In this document: positions 1-8,122 of the stretch, piece after piece
Position numbering within the stretch: position 1 is the stretch's first letter
Layout: each line of letters opens with the position of its first letter
Assembly: GCA_018362895.1 (NCBI GenBank)
Contig: JAHALR010000002.1
Span: 62,001-126,000, forward strand
Direction: 5' to 3'
DNA length: 64,000 nt
Origin: Clostridium sp.
Lineage (GTDB): Bacteria > Cyanobacteriota > Vampirovibrionia > Gastranaerophilales > Gastranaerophilaceae
Made by a program: the position numbers and the translations under genes
The notes under the pieces: model-generated
Told to the model about the DNA's origin: nothing
Seen by the model: only the letters and a program-made list of their open reading frames with translations
The model's database searches: none

Positions 1-57
1 CTCGTTACTGTGGACAAAAACGTTGCTACGAGATTGGATATACAACATGTGTGCTAA
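1..57 (+). CDS. Glutamate synthase FMN-domain subunit, C-terminal end only (partial)
   Basis: Only the last 18 codons are inside the window; they end ...LVTVDKNVATRLDIQHVC and stop with TAA at 55-57. The tail resembles the end of the stand-alone FMN-binding glutamate synthase domain (pattern LV-x-hydrophobic-D/T-x-x-V-A-x-x-x-x-I), which is the expected partner of the next gene. Its stop codon lies inside the probable start region of that gene (ATG at 47), a typical sign of translational coupling. The piece is too short for a firm call; the rest lies upstream of the window. Confidence 0.4.
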   Translation, partial: LVTVDKNVATRLDIQHVC

Positions 58-2395
58 AAAATTTACTATAAACAGTTTGGAAAATAATAAAAGACTTTCA
101 TCTCAAGAGTTGTTACAGCTCATATATGCAAAGATGAAAGAGGGGTATACTTCTTTTGAAATTACGGCATCAGGTCAGCATAATATAGGCGGTCCATTGT
201 GGAGCGAAGACGGAACGCCGCTTTGTTTTGAACTTAAAAACCCCGGACAGCGTGCAGGCTCAATGGGTATGCCGAATACAAAAATTGTTATAGAAGGTTC
301 TGCTCCTGCTGATGTGGGCTGGCTGAACTCGGGTGCAGAGATTATTCTCAAAGGTGATGGCGGTGATACAACAGCACATTGTGCTGCAAGCGGAAAGGTC
401 TATGTTGGCGGACGTGTCGGAACTCGTTCCGGTGCATTGATGAAACATGACCCCAAATATCCTGCGCCTGAATTTTGGGTGTTGAAAAATACAGGTTCGT
501 TTTCGTTTGAGTTTATGGGCGGCGGAACAGCTGTTGTATGCGGCGTGGACTGTGAGGGAATGGAATCCATTCTCGGAAGCCGTTCTTGTGTGGGGATGGT
601 CGGCGGTACTATTTATGTCAGAGGTGCTGTAAGCGGACTGTCTGAAGATGTTTATCTTGTTGAGCTTGATGATTCTGATGCTGCATTTTTGAAAAACGGT
701 TTGCAGGACTTTCTTGCAAAAATTGAAAGACTTGAACTGCTTGATATGTTGTCTGATTTTTCTCAATGGAAAAAAATTGTCGCAAAAACTTTTGAAGAAC
801 GGAAATCAAATCATCTTATTCCAATGAAAGATTTTCGTCTTAATAACTGGGAAAAGGAAAACAAGGGCGGGATTTTTTCTGATGTTTATGAGGATGATTT
901 CAAAGTTTATTCTATCGTGAACAAAGGCGACCACAGGCTTCGCTACCCGAGCTGGGAAAATTATACACAGTCGGCACCCTGCGAAAGTCATTGTCCTATC
1001 GGAATACCTACTCAAAAAAGAATAAACCTTATAAAAAATGACAAAATAAAAGAAGCTCTTGAGCTGATGCTTGATTATACTCCTTTTCCGGCATGTGTGT
1101 GCGGAAATCTCTGTCCTAACCTTTGTATGGAGGAGTGTAACAGAGGATATGTTGATGAGCCGATAAAGTTTGATGCTCTCGGGATGATGAGTCGTGATGT
1201 AAAAATCGGACCTTTTTCATCGACTAAAAACAGTTCTGTTGCCGTAATAGGCGGCGGTGTCGCCGGTCTTTCAGCAGCTTGGAGACTTAAAAAAGACGGT
1301 TACAGTGTTACTGTTTTTGATGACGATAAAGAAATCGGAGGAAAACTCAGACAGGTTATTCCTTCTGAACGTTTGTCAAAAGAGTGCCTTGATGCGGAAA
1401 TTGAGCGCGTGAAAAATTCAGGTATAGATTTTGTTCTGAATACCAAGCTTACAGATACTCTTTTTGATGAAATTACTTCAAAATATGATGCAGTTATAAT
1501 AGCCTGCGGTGCTCACAACCCTGTTGTTATTCCTTTTGAGGGGCATGAAAAGCTTGTCAAAGGGCTTGAGTTTTTAAAAGCAGTAAAAAATAATCAAAAA
1601 CCTGAAATAGGTAAAAAGGTAGTTGTAATTGGCGCAGGCAATGCAGCCATGGATGTTATAATCGAGGCTTATAACTGTGGTGCACAAAAAGTTACTGCTA
1701 TTGATATACAAAAACCGGCGGCTTTTGATAAAGAAATCAACCATGTGAAAGCAAAAGGCGCAGAGATTCTTTATCCGTGCTTTACTGAAAAGGTTACGGA
1801 ACAAGGAGTTGTGTTAAAAGACGGAACAGTGCTTGAGGCTGACACTGTAATCATTTCCATAGGCGACCGCCCGAAACTCGATTTTGTTCCTTCTTCGTGG
1901 CTTGATGAAAGAGGTATGCTAAAGTTGAATAAGTTTAAACAAACCGAAAACAAAAAAGTGTTTGCTGCCGGTGATGTTATTAAACAGGGGCTTTTTACAA
2001 ATGCGATTGCTGACGGAAATAAGGCGGCAAAAAATGTCGAAAACTTGCTCGAAGGCAAAGAGCTTGATACTTTTGACACAGCTCCTCAGCTTCCTCGTGA
2101 CAGGGTAAAAACAGAATATTATCAAGGACTTTCGGCAATGAAAGTTCAAGAAATTGATGCCTGGGACGAAAAAGAAAGATGCTTGTCTTGCGGTTTGTGC
2201 AGGGATTGTGAATTTTGTCTTCAAGCATGTCCCGAACAAGCTATCAGCAAATTTGTTGATATAAATGGAAATACTGTTTATACTTCAAATGAAGAACGCT
2301 GTATAGGCTGCGGAATTTGTGCAGGAGTGTGTCCGTGCGGAATCTGGACGATGAAAGATAATTTCGAAAACATCGATGATCTGGCAAGTATATAA
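47..2395 (+). CDS. Glutamate synthase GXGXG domain fused to NAD(P)H reductase (GltD-like) and ferredoxin domains
   Basis: About 782 aa. Residues ~20-240 form the glycine-rich GXGXG beta-helix normally at the C-terminus of GltB. It is followed by the GltD-type cysteine region (CESHCP near 310; CVCGNLCPNLC near 348), an FAD Rossmann motif (VIGGGVAGLSAA, ~398), a second dinucleotide motif (VVIGAGNAAMD, ~525), an FAD-binding AAGD motif, and two C-terminal 4Fe-4S clusters (CLSCGLC ~711; CIGCGIC ~751). The protein should carry electrons from NAD(P)H to the FMN subunit for 2-oxoglutarate + glutamine to 2 glutamate. The ATG at 47 is preferred because it overlaps the upstream stop; a TTG at 23 would add 8 residues. 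The unusual point is fusion of the GXGXG module to the reductase rather than to the FMN domain. Confidence 0.85.
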   Translation: MCAKKFTINSLENNKRLSSQELLQLIYAKMKEGYTSFEITASGQHNIGGPLWSEDGTPLCFELKNPGQRAGSMGMPNTKIVIEGSAPADVGWLNSGAEIILKGDGGDTTAHCAASGKVYVGGRVGTRSGALMKHDPKYPAPEFWVLKNTGSFSFEFMGGGTAVVCGVDCEGMESILGSRSCVGMVGGTIYVRGAVSGLSEDVYLVELDDSDAAFLKNGLQDFLAKIERLELLDMLSDFSQWKKIVAKTFEERKSNHLIPMKDFRLNNWEKENKGGIFSDVYEDDFKVYSIVNKGDHRLRYPSWENYTQSAPCESHCPIGIPTQKRINLIKNDKIKEALELMLDYTPFPACVCGNLCPNLCMEECNRGYVDEPIKFDALGMMSRDVKIGPFSSTKNSSVAVIGGGVAGLSAAWRLKKDGYSVTVFDDDKEIGGKLRQVIPSERLSKECLDAEIERVKNSGIDFVLNTKLTDTLFDEITSKYDAVIIACGAHNPVVIPFEGHEKLVKGLEFLKAVKNNQKPEIGKKVVVIGAGNAAMDVIIEAYNCGAQKVTAIDIQKPAAFDKEINHVKAKGAEILYPCFTEKVTEQGVVLKDGTVLEADTVIISIGDRPKLDFVPSSWLDERGMLKLNKFKQTENKKVFAAGDVIKQGLFTNAIADGNKAAKNVENLLEGKELDTFDTAPQLPRDRVKTEYYQGLSAMKVQEIDAWDEKERCLSCGLCRDCEFCLQACPEQAISKFVDINGNTVYTSNEERCIGCGICAGVCPCGIWTMKDNFENIDDLASI

Positions 2396-2400
2396 GATTT

Positions 2401-3582
2401 TTACGTAATTGTGTATACTTTTCTATAATAAAGTGCCGAGCCGAGAATTATCAGTATTATGTTTGGAATCCAGGCTGCCCAGAAGGGTGAAATGGACATT
2501 GTTTCGCCCAGAGACAGCGAGAGTGCTCTTAAAAGATAGTATAAAAATATAATCAAAATGCTGAAAAGGAATCCCCTGTTGTAACGGACTCTGGGTGGTG
2601 TAATTGCAAGAGGAACACCTAGAAGCACAAGCACAACTGTTGTGAAGGGGAATGCAAATTTGTTGTGGAGTTCTATTTTGAATAGAGACTGCATTTTTTT
2701 GTCGTGTTTTTTGGCATTGTTTTCAACATATTTCCATAGAGCAATAACATTGTATTGTGTAGCTTCTTCCTCTGTTAGTGCACCTTTTACATCCATTCCA
2801 AAGTCAACAACCGACTGTCCGAACCAGGTTGTGTTGAGAATTTTTCCGTCCTTGTTCATTGTGTATACAGCACCTCTGTTGAACTGCCAGCCTTCGGGGC
2901 TTGTTTTTCCGGTTTGAGATTGAATGACCTGGATTGTTTTTTTGTTTGAAAAATCAATAACAGAAACATTTTTGAGTGTATTATTTTCACATTTTTGAAC
3001 ATAGAAAAGCCGTTTCATCTCTTTGCTTCCATCTTCGTTCTCTTTGATTTCTTTAAAAGTGAAATTCTGTTTTCCGTTTGGTATGTTCTTTTGCCCGAGT
3101 GCCCACACAGCCAGTGTCTTTGATTGTGAATTTGTGATTGGAACAATTGTTTCGTTGACTATGAATGTAAAAAGCGACATTGCCGCAGCAAAGATGAAAA
3201 TCGGTTTTGCAATACGGTTGAGACCTATACCGCAGGCTCTCATTACCGTAATTTCAGATGACAGGCTCAGTCTGTTGAGGGTCATTACGGTTGAAAACAA
3301 AACACTCATCGGAATAGCCATAACAATAACCTGCGGAAGATTCAGAACAACAATCATCAACGCAATGTTAAATGGTATTCCGTAAAGAGTAATCTGTTTG
3401 ATTAATGTTATAAAAGTGTCCGAAGCAAAAATGATAGAGGTGAAGATGATAATCCCCATTATGAAGATTTCCAGCACCTGCTGCATTATGTATCTGTCTA
3501 AAATAGATGTTTTGTTTTTATATTCGTTGAATTTTTCCAGAAGTTCCATGTTTTTTGCTTCAATTGTTGTGTTCGATTTCAT
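2401..3582 (-). CDS. LptF/LptG-family lipopolysaccharide export permease (YjgP/YjgQ)
   Basis: 393 aa. The family layout is clear: an N-terminal LDRYI motif followed by transmembrane helices near residues 35-60 and 75-105, the conserved ALSSEIT-like stretch (here RLSLSSEITVMRACGI), a soluble periplasmic beta domain (about 150-280), and three C-terminal transmembrane helices. LptF/G are the inner-membrane permeases that extract LPS with the LptB ATPase, which supports an outer membrane. Only one such permease is present here, so F or G cannot be assigned. It overlaps the upstream small gene by about 23 nt, so translation is probably coupled. A downstream ATG at 3549 (MELLEKF) is an alternative start. 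Confidence 0.85.
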   Translation of the reverse strand: MKSNTTIEAKNMELLEKFNEYKNKTSILDRYIMQQVLEIFIMGIIIFTSIIFASDTFITLIKQITLYGIPFNIALMIVVLNLPQVIVMAIPMSVLFSTVMTLNRLSLSSEITVMRACGIGLNRIAKPIFIFAAAMSLFTFIVNETIVPITNSQSKTLAVWALGQKNIPNGKQNFTFKEIKENEDGSKEMKRLFYVQKCENNTLKNVSVIDFSNKKTIQVIQSQTGKTSPEGWQFNRGAVYTMNKDGKILNTTWFGQSVVDFGMDVKGALTEEEATQYNVIALWKYVENNAKKHDKKMQSLFKIELHNKFAFPFTTVVLVLLGVPLAITPPRVRYNRGFLFSILIIFLYYLLRALSLSLGETMSISPFWAAWIPNIILIILGSALYYRKVYTIT

Positions 3583-3880
3583 CCTGTTTGATGAATCTGC
3601 ACTGCTCTTCGAGCTTTTTATCTTCCATATTTTTCATTAAATCATTGATAGAGCTGATTTTGCCAAGCGCAAACCCTGTTTCTGCAAGCAGAACACAGTC
3701 GTTGCAGATTCTGATTCCGTCATATACAACTGAACCGGCAAGAGGTTTTTCTGCTCCGCAGCACTGACATTCGAACATGTCGAATTCAGAGTCGGGATTC
3801 TCTTCAATGTCGTCTGCTTTCATTTGGGCTACAACAGCCTGCATATCTTCAATGATTTTTAATTCTTCTTGTTTGTCCAT
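3560..3880 (-). CDS. Small ClpX-type C4 zinc-finger protein
   Basis: 106 aa. Two CxxC pairs (C38-x2-C41 in ECQCCG, and C59-x2-C62 in RICNDCV) are spaced and framed like the ClpX N-terminal zinc-binding domain, but no AAA+ domain follows. The N-terminal 35 residues are acidic and probably helical. The function is unknown; the ClpX zinc domain dimerises and binds adaptors, so a protein-binding role is an inference. It precedes and overlaps the LptF/G permease gene. There is no Shine-Dalgarno site, but a TATAAT hexamer lies 7 nt before the ATG (3888-3893 on the opposite strand), so the mRNA may be leaderless. Confidence 0.6.
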   Translation of the reverse strand: MDKQEELKIIEDMQAVVAQMKADDIEENPDSEFDMFECQCCGAEKPLAGSVVYDGIRICNDCVLLAETGFALGKISSINDLMKNMEDKKLEEQCRFIKQDEIEHNN

Positions 3881-3887
3881 AGGTTAT

Positions 3888-3893
3888 ATTATA
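3888..3893 (-). promoter_or_regulatory. -10 element of a probable leaderless transcript (zinc-finger/lptF-like genes)
   Basis: On the minus strand TATAAT is followed by exactly 7 nt and then the ATG at 3880, so transcription would begin at or next to the start codon. No ribosome binding site is visible. The -35 region is weak. The same geometry recurs at other genes of this window. Confidence 0.45.
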
Positions 3894-3910
3894 ACTTAAA
3901 AAACAATATA

Positions 3911-3939
3911 TTGACTATTACAAATAAATTTTATATTAT
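3911..3939 (+). promoter_or_regulatory. Sigma70-type promoter of the marR-efflux operon
   Basis: TTGACT (3911-3916), a 17-bp spacer, and TATTAT (3934-3939). The predicted start at about 3946 falls inside the first of two palindromic sites that precede the marR start codon. Confidence 0.7.
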
Positions 3940-3943
3940 TATT

Positions 3944-3973
3944 GTTGGAATTACAACATGTTGGAGTTACAAC
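3944..3973 (+). promoter_or_regulatory. Tandem MarR-type operator
   Basis: Two 14-bp near-palindromes, GTTGGAATTACAAC (3944-3957) and GTTGGAGTTACAAC (3960-3973), are repeated with a 16-bp period. The first has dyad symmetry GTTGnAATTnCAAC. They cover the predicted transcription start and end one base before the marR ATG (3975); GGAG within the second also serves as the Shine-Dalgarno site. This placement fits autorepression. Confidence 0.6.
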
Positions 3974-3974
3974 A

Positions 3975-4457
3975 ATGACCGCAGGAGAATTTGAAAAAGA
4001 TTTTTTTGACTGTTATGCAAGAACTCTGCCGTATTTGATTGAGAAAACTTCTGTTTTTATCAGGCTCAAAGGTGCTCTCAAATTGAGTGAACTCGGTGCT
4101 GATATAACTCTGGAACAGTTTATCACGCTTGATGCAATTTCAGCCTGCCCTGATGTGAGTCAGAGAGATCTTGCGAAAATTCTTTTAAAAGATCGTTCAA
4201 ATGTCACAAGAATTTTGAACATCCTTGAAAAAAAGGAACTTATTCACAGAGAAACCTCAAATAAAGGCAAAAGACCTGTTAAGCGCACACGTCTCAGCCA
4301 GAAAGGCAGAGAGCTTATGAACAGATATGCTGATAAAATGAAAAATGATTTGAATGATTTTCTTGCACAATTTAATCAGGAAAATCTTTTGATAACGAAA
4401 AAAATGCTTGAAGAAATATCTTCAAAAATAAGTGAAAATGCTAACATTCAAATATAA
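3975..4457 (+). CDS. MarR-family transcriptional regulator
   Basis: 160 aa from the ATG at 3975, which has GGAG 8 nt upstream; an upstream in-frame TTG (3942) lies inside the promoter/operator and is unlikely. The winged-helix core is evident: SQRDLAKILLKDRSNVTRIL (recognition helix) followed by the wing region KKELIHRETSNKGKRPVKRTRLSQKG, typical of MarR/SlyA proteins. Helices at both ends would form the dimer interface. It is followed after 2 nt by an EmrB-type pump, a standard regulator-pump pair. It probably represses its own operon through the twin palindromes just upstream and is released by a small-molecule ligand. Confidence 0.85.
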   Translation: MTAGEFEKDFFDCYARTLPYLIEKTSVFIRLKGALKLSELGADITLEQFITLDAISACPDVSQRDLAKILLKDRSNVTRILNILEKKELIHRETSNKGKRPVKRTRLSQKGRELMNRYADKMKNDLNDFLAQFNQENLLITKKMLEEISSKISENANIQI

Positions 4458-4459
4458 TT

Positions 4460-5995
4460 ATGGAAAAGATTGAAACACCGCAGATAAATCCATGGCTTAC
4501 GACAATTGCCGTAATGAGCGCAGCATTTATGTTTGTTCTGGACGGAACAATAGCCAATGTTGCTCTTCCTCAAATGGCGGGAAGTTTTTCTTCTAGCAAC
4601 GATGAAGCAACATGGATTTTGACAAGCTACTTGATTGCGAGCGGGATTGTTGTTCCTTCTGTGGACTGGTTTTCAAAGTTTTTTGGGAGAAAACAGTTCT
4701 TCATTGCATGTATTTTAATATTTACGGTTGCTTCGCTTTTATGCGGGATGGCTACATCTCTTGATATGATGATTTTGGCAAGAATCTTGCAGGGCTTAGG
4801 CGGTGGTGCTTTGTTGCCTGTTGCACAGGCTATTTTGCTTGAGGCATTTCCGATAGAAAAGCGGGCTCTGGCTATGTCTATTTTCGGATTCGGAGTTGTT
4901 GTTGCTCCTGTTATAGGTCCGATTCTTGGCGGTTGGCTTACTGACAACTGGTCGTGGAACTGGATATTTTTTATCAATATACCTTTCGGGATTGTTGCTG
5001 CAATTACTTCGAAATTGTGGATATTTGACCCTCCGTATGCTCAAAAGCAGGCTGATGCTAAGATTGACTATGTAGGCTTTTTCTTTCTTATACTGTGGCT
5101 TGTGACTTTTCAGGTTTTTCTGGATAAGGGGAATAATGCTGACTGGTTTGGTTCTGAATGGATATGCTGGACTTTTGCAGTGTCAATGGTTGCAATGGTT
5201 TTATTTCTTTATTCACAAATTGTGCAGAAGGATTCGATTATTGATTTGTCTGTTTTCAAAGACAGGAGTTTTGTGCTCGGCACATTGATTCTTGTGATTG
5301 TGAATATGGTTTTGTATGCTTCGACAACAATTATGCCTTTGTTTTTGCAAAATCTTATGGGCTACAATGCATTTTGGAGCGGATATTCTCTTATGCCTAG
5401 AGGCTTTGGCAGTGTTCTTGCTATTTTTATTTACAGCGTGACAAACAGGATGCTTGATTTTCGTATTTTTACGCTGATAGGGATTATCGGTCTGGGTGTG
5501 TCCGGATTGATGTTTGGATTTTTGAATCTTGAATTTTCAATGATAAATATTATCATTCCGAATTTTATCTTTGGTTTTTCAATAGGTATGACCATAACAG
5601 TTTTAACTACTGCTTCTATGGAAACAATTTCAAATTCAGCAATGACAAACGCAAGCGGTGTTCAAAATCTTGTAAAAAACCTTGCTGCCGCAATAGGCAC
5701 TTCTCTTGTTGCGACAATGGTTTCGAGATATTCACAGGCTTTTCAAAATCATCTTGTGGGTTTTCTTGATTCTAACAATCCTGTTTATCAGGAGAAACTT
5801 GCTGCAATGACCTCGTATCTTTGTCAGTTTGATGTTTATGCAGTTGCATATCAAAAAGCACAAGGGTTAATGTATAACAATCTTTTACAACAGGCAACTC
5901 TTGGCGCATATATGGAAACTTTCAGGGTGTGGGGGCTTATTTCCTTTATTTGTATTCCGCTTTTACTTTTGTATGGAAAGAAAAGAAATATTTAA
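4460..5995 (+). CDS. DHA2-family (EmrB/QacA) MFS multidrug efflux transporter
   Basis: 511 aa with about 14 hydrophobic segments. The signatures of the 14-TM DHA2 family are present: FVLDGTIANVALP in TM1 (motif D1), a GRK loop after TM2, RILQGLGGGALLP in TM4, and the motif-C stretch GFGVVVAPVIGPILGGWL in TM5. It should be a proton-coupled exporter of hydrophobic compounds in the inner membrane. In diderms EmrB usually works with an EmrA adaptor and TolC, but no emrA gene is adjacent. It starts 2 nt after marR without its own clear ribosome binding site. Its stop codon overlaps that of the convergent next gene at a TTAA palindrome. Confidence 0.88.
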   Translation: MEKIETPQINPWLTTIAVMSAAFMFVLDGTIANVALPQMAGSFSSSNDEATWILTSYLIASGIVVPSVDWFSKFFGRKQFFIACILIFTVASLLCGMATSLDMMILARILQGLGGGALLPVAQAILLEAFPIEKRALAMSIFGFGVVVAPVIGPILGGWLTDNWSWNWIFFINIPFGIVAAITSKLWIFDPPYAQKQADAKIDYVGFFFLILWLVTFQVFLDKGNNADWFGSEWICWTFAVSMVAMVLFLYSQIVQKDSIIDLSVFKDRSFVLGTLILVIVNMVLYASTTIMPLFLQNLMGYNAFWSGYSLMPRGFGSVLAIFIYSVTNRMLDFRIFTLIGIIGLGVSGLMFGFLNLEFSMINIIIPNFIFGFSIGMTITVLTTASMETISNSAMTNASGVQNLVKNLAAAIGTSLVATMVSRYSQAFQNHLVGFLDSNNPVYQEKLAAMTSYLCQFDVYAVAYQKAQGLMYNNLLQQATLGAYMETFRVWGLISFICIPLLLLYGKKRNI

Positions 5996-6570
5996 TATTT
6001 ATTGGATTTGAAGACTATATAATATTTCATTTCGCCATAATATACAACTATCAGATACATATCGCCTTCTATGTTTTCAGTTACTACGTATGATTGAGGC
6101 GGCGGAGCTTTTCTCGAGGAGTTTCTGAATATTGTATAAAATCCGTCTCTTACTGTTTTACAGAATTTTTGCCACTTTGTATATTTTGGAGTGGGCAAAT
6201 TGTTGTGATAAAAATCAACAGGTACAAGTTCTTTTTTTACAACAGGGATTATGTATTTTACTTTTCCGGCTTCTTTAAAAAGCACATACTCACGTTCTTT
6301 TATTGTTCTGGGGGTTAAAATATAATAACCGGCAGGAATTGTCTGGTTTTTAAAATAAACATCACTGCTTAAACGAAACAGCGGAAAAGGAGACCAGGCA
6401 TATTTTTGATAGTCTTCGTTTTGATAAGGATCAATGTTGTGCACAAGTTCAAAATCGGGAACTTGTGCATTTTGATAGAGCTTTGCATAATCTGTGTCCG
6501 CCGCAGCAGGCAAAATTGCTGTTACAAAAAGGAAGATAAAAAACAGTGTGTTTAAGAGAATTTTGTTCAT
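5992..6570 (-). CDS. Secreted protein of unknown function
   Basis: 192 aa from ATG 6570 (MNKILLNTLF...). The first ~24 residues are a clear signal peptide (KILL...FIFLFVTAILPAAA) with likely cleavage before DTDYAKLY. The mature part has no recognised domain; it contains alternating aromatic and charged residues and two Tyr-rich beta-like stretches (GDMYLIVVYYGEMKYYIVF at the C-terminus), suggesting a beta-rich periplasmic or surface protein. An upstream in-frame ATG would place a non-signal extension before the signal peptide and is disfavoured. TATTAT lies 7 nt before this ATG and there is no Shine-Dalgarno site. Confidence 0.6.
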   Translation of the reverse strand: MNKILLNTLFFIFLFVTAILPAAADTDYAKLYQNAQVPDFELVHNIDPYQNEDYQKYAWSPFPLFRLSSDVYFKNQTIPAGYYILTPRTIKEREYVLFKEAGKVKYIIPVVKKELVPVDFYHNNLPTPKYTKWQKFCKTVRDGFYTIFRNSSRKAPPPQSYVVTENIEGDMYLIVVYYGEMKYYIVFKSNKY

Positions 6571-6577
6571 AAATAAT

Positions 6578-6605
6578 ATAATAATGTTTATTGAAAAAAA
6601 ATCAA
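6578..6605 (-). promoter_or_regulatory. Promoter of the secreted-protein gene (probable leaderless mRNA)
   Basis: On the minus strand: TTGATT (6605-6600), a 16-bp spacer, TATTAT (6583-6578), then 7 nt to ATG 6570. Transcription would begin at the start codon. Confidence 0.45.
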
Positions 6606-6627
6606 TTTTTAATAGCAAATTTTCCTA

Positions 6628-6656
6628 TTGACGTGTTTTGTTGTTGTGTGTATAGT
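6628..6656 (+). promoter_or_regulatory. Promoter of the 6827 gene leader
   Basis: TTGACG (6628-6633), a 17-bp spacer, and TATAGT (6651-6656). The predicted start is near 6663, leaving a ~165-nt leader before the 6827 gene. Confidence 0.6.
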
Positions 6657-6663
6657 GAAAAAT

Positions 6664-6714
6664 ATGATGAATCGAAACAGAATTAATTTGAATAATCGTT
6701 GGTGGTGCCTGTAA
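6664..6714 (+). CDS. Possible leader peptide with tandem Trp-Trp-Cys codons
   Basis: A 16-codon frame, MMNRNRINLNNRWWCL-stop, begins at the predicted transcription start (leaderless) and ends with TGG TGG TGC CTG TAA. The Trp/Cys codons and stop run into the 5' arm of a hairpin, as in ribosome-mediated attenuators. No amino-acid biosynthesis gene follows, so this may be a chance frame. Confidence 0.3.
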   Translation: MMNRNRINLNNRWWCL

Positions 6715-6778
6715 TATAAAGTACAGGCTGAAAGTTTTTCACGATTAATTAGATTTTTATAATTTAAACCTGTACTTT
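6707..6778 (+). promoter_or_regulatory. Leader RNA with mutually exclusive hairpins
   Basis: GCCTGTA (6707-6713) pairs with TACAGGC (6722-6728). AAAGTACAGG (6718-6727), which contains most of the second arm, pairs perfectly with CCTGTACTTT (6769-6778), followed by a short T tract. The two foldings cannot coexist. TAATCGT (6693-6699) can also pair with ACGATTA (6741-6747). The arrangement suggests an attenuator or other leader switch in front of the 6827 gene; function is inferred. Confidence 0.4.
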
Positions 6779-6826
6779 TTCTAAAGGAAACAGAGTTGCA
6801 GTTTTAAGTTATAAGGATTAATTCAA

Positions 6827-8071
6827 ATGTCAATAAATTTAATAAATACACTGGCCCAGCCCCTGAAATCAGCAGCAAAGTTCACTGCTTTTCAAGAACA
6901 ATCATCAGGGTTGTCTACTTCAAGATGTATTATGGATACAGCAACCTGCCTTGGACCGAAGGCTGTGTGTTCACGAAGCAAAGAGGATCTGTTTGAGAAT
7001 GCTGCTCTTGAAATCTCTGAAAATGCACTGGTTTATTACGGACCGGCAATTGTTGGCGAAAAAGTTGCAAGAAAGTTTTTTTCAAAGAATCTTTCACAAA
7101 AAGCAAAAAGTCTTGTTTCTGTTCCTGCTAAAGAACTTATGACAAACAGCACTGCGCTGAATAAAAAGGTCTTACCAGTTAAAGCAGCAATTGCTCTGAG
7201 CGCTCTTCTTATTCCTCTGACAGAATTCACTTTGAACTATTTCAAAAACCTTGCTACTTTGAAGGTTTTTAAAAAAGCTGATTTCAACAATATTGCAAGC
7301 CTTGAACATAAAAAAGAAGACACTGAGTCCCAGGAAAAAGTCAGAAAAAGTGCAAATAAAAACATAAAAAAAGCCGCAGGCATTTTTGCTTTCAGTGCAG
7401 GTCTTGCTGCATTGGTTGCGAAAAAAGGCTCTTCTTCAAAAATTCTTATGAATATTTCAGAAGCAGTTCTTGCTCCGGGAACAAAGTTTTTCAAAAACAA
7501 TAACAAACTCAAAAACTTCTTTAACAAATATTTCTCGCTGGATTTTGCCTGTGGCGAAAAGGGAAACCTTGTCTTGAGCAAAGGTCAGCTCACTTCTTGT
7601 GTGGTGATTGGCGGTGTGGGTTATTTCGGTGCGGCGAAAGATAGAGGAAGACAAAATTTTCTTGAGACTCTTTTCAGATTTCCCCTTGTAGGTTTTTATA
7701 TAATTACAGGTTCTGAGCTTTTTGAAAAAGGGTTCAAAAAGCTTTTACAAAGAGCCGGTAAATGTAAAGAAACAATTGCGCAAGATTTGAGCACTCCTTC
7801 TTTTGACAAGATTGCGGAAATGGCTAAAGATATTGCAAAGAAAAATGGAACAAAAACAGAGGCTGAGTTTAAAAAACTAGCAAAACAAAAGGTTTTAATT
7901 TCGGGAGTTCCTTTTCTGTTCAGCATAGGTGTAATGGGCTTTTTTGTTGCTGCAACTTCCAATCTTTTTACACGTTACAGATTCAATAAGGAAAAGAAAC
8001 TTAATATCGTGTCTTCTCAATACATACAGCAAAAAAATGCTTCGCCTGCTTTTAAATCTTTCTTAAAATAG
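6827..8071 (+). CDS. Lineage-specific membrane protein of unknown function
   Basis: 414 aa; no family recognised. Likely membrane segments lie near residues 117-138, 182-199, 256-270 and 356-378, separated by lysine-rich helical stretches; there is no signal peptide. The N-terminal 50 residues contain three Cys (C34, C41, C48). The ATG has AAGGA about 10 nt upstream. The gene has a long structured leader with its own promoter, which suggests conditional expression. Confidence 0.6.
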   Translation: MSINLINTLAQPLKSAAKFTAFQEQSSGLSTSRCIMDTATCLGPKAVCSRSKEDLFENAALEISENALVYYGPAIVGEKVARKFFSKNLSQKAKSLVSVPAKELMTNSTALNKKVLPVKAAIALSALLIPLTEFTLNYFKNLATLKVFKKADFNNIASLEHKKEDTESQEKVRKSANKNIKKAAGIFAFSAGLAALVAKKGSSSKILMNISEAVLAPGTKFFKNNNKLKNFFNKYFSLDFACGEKGNLVLSKGQLTSCVVIGGVGYFGAAKDRGRQNFLETLFRFPLVGFYIITGSELFEKGFKKLLQRAGKCKETIAQDLSTPSFDKIAEMAKDIAKKNGTKTEAEFKKLAKQKVLISGVPFLFSIGVMGFFVAATSNLFTRYRFNKEKKLNIVSSQYIQQKNASPAFKSFLK

Positions 8072-8122
8072 CAAAAAAAAATTATGCTGTGTTTTAATTA
8101 AGTGATATTTGAGGAAGGATTT

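Noticed and set aside
260..766. 168-codon minus-strand frame inside the glutamate synthase gene
   Set aside because: Antisense shadow of a well-supported gene; low-complexity, Cys/His-rich translation and no ribosome site.
6655..6742. GTGAAAAA/TTTTTCAC pairing as part of the 6664 leader structure
   Set aside because: The left arm overlaps the -10 box and would not be fully transcribed.
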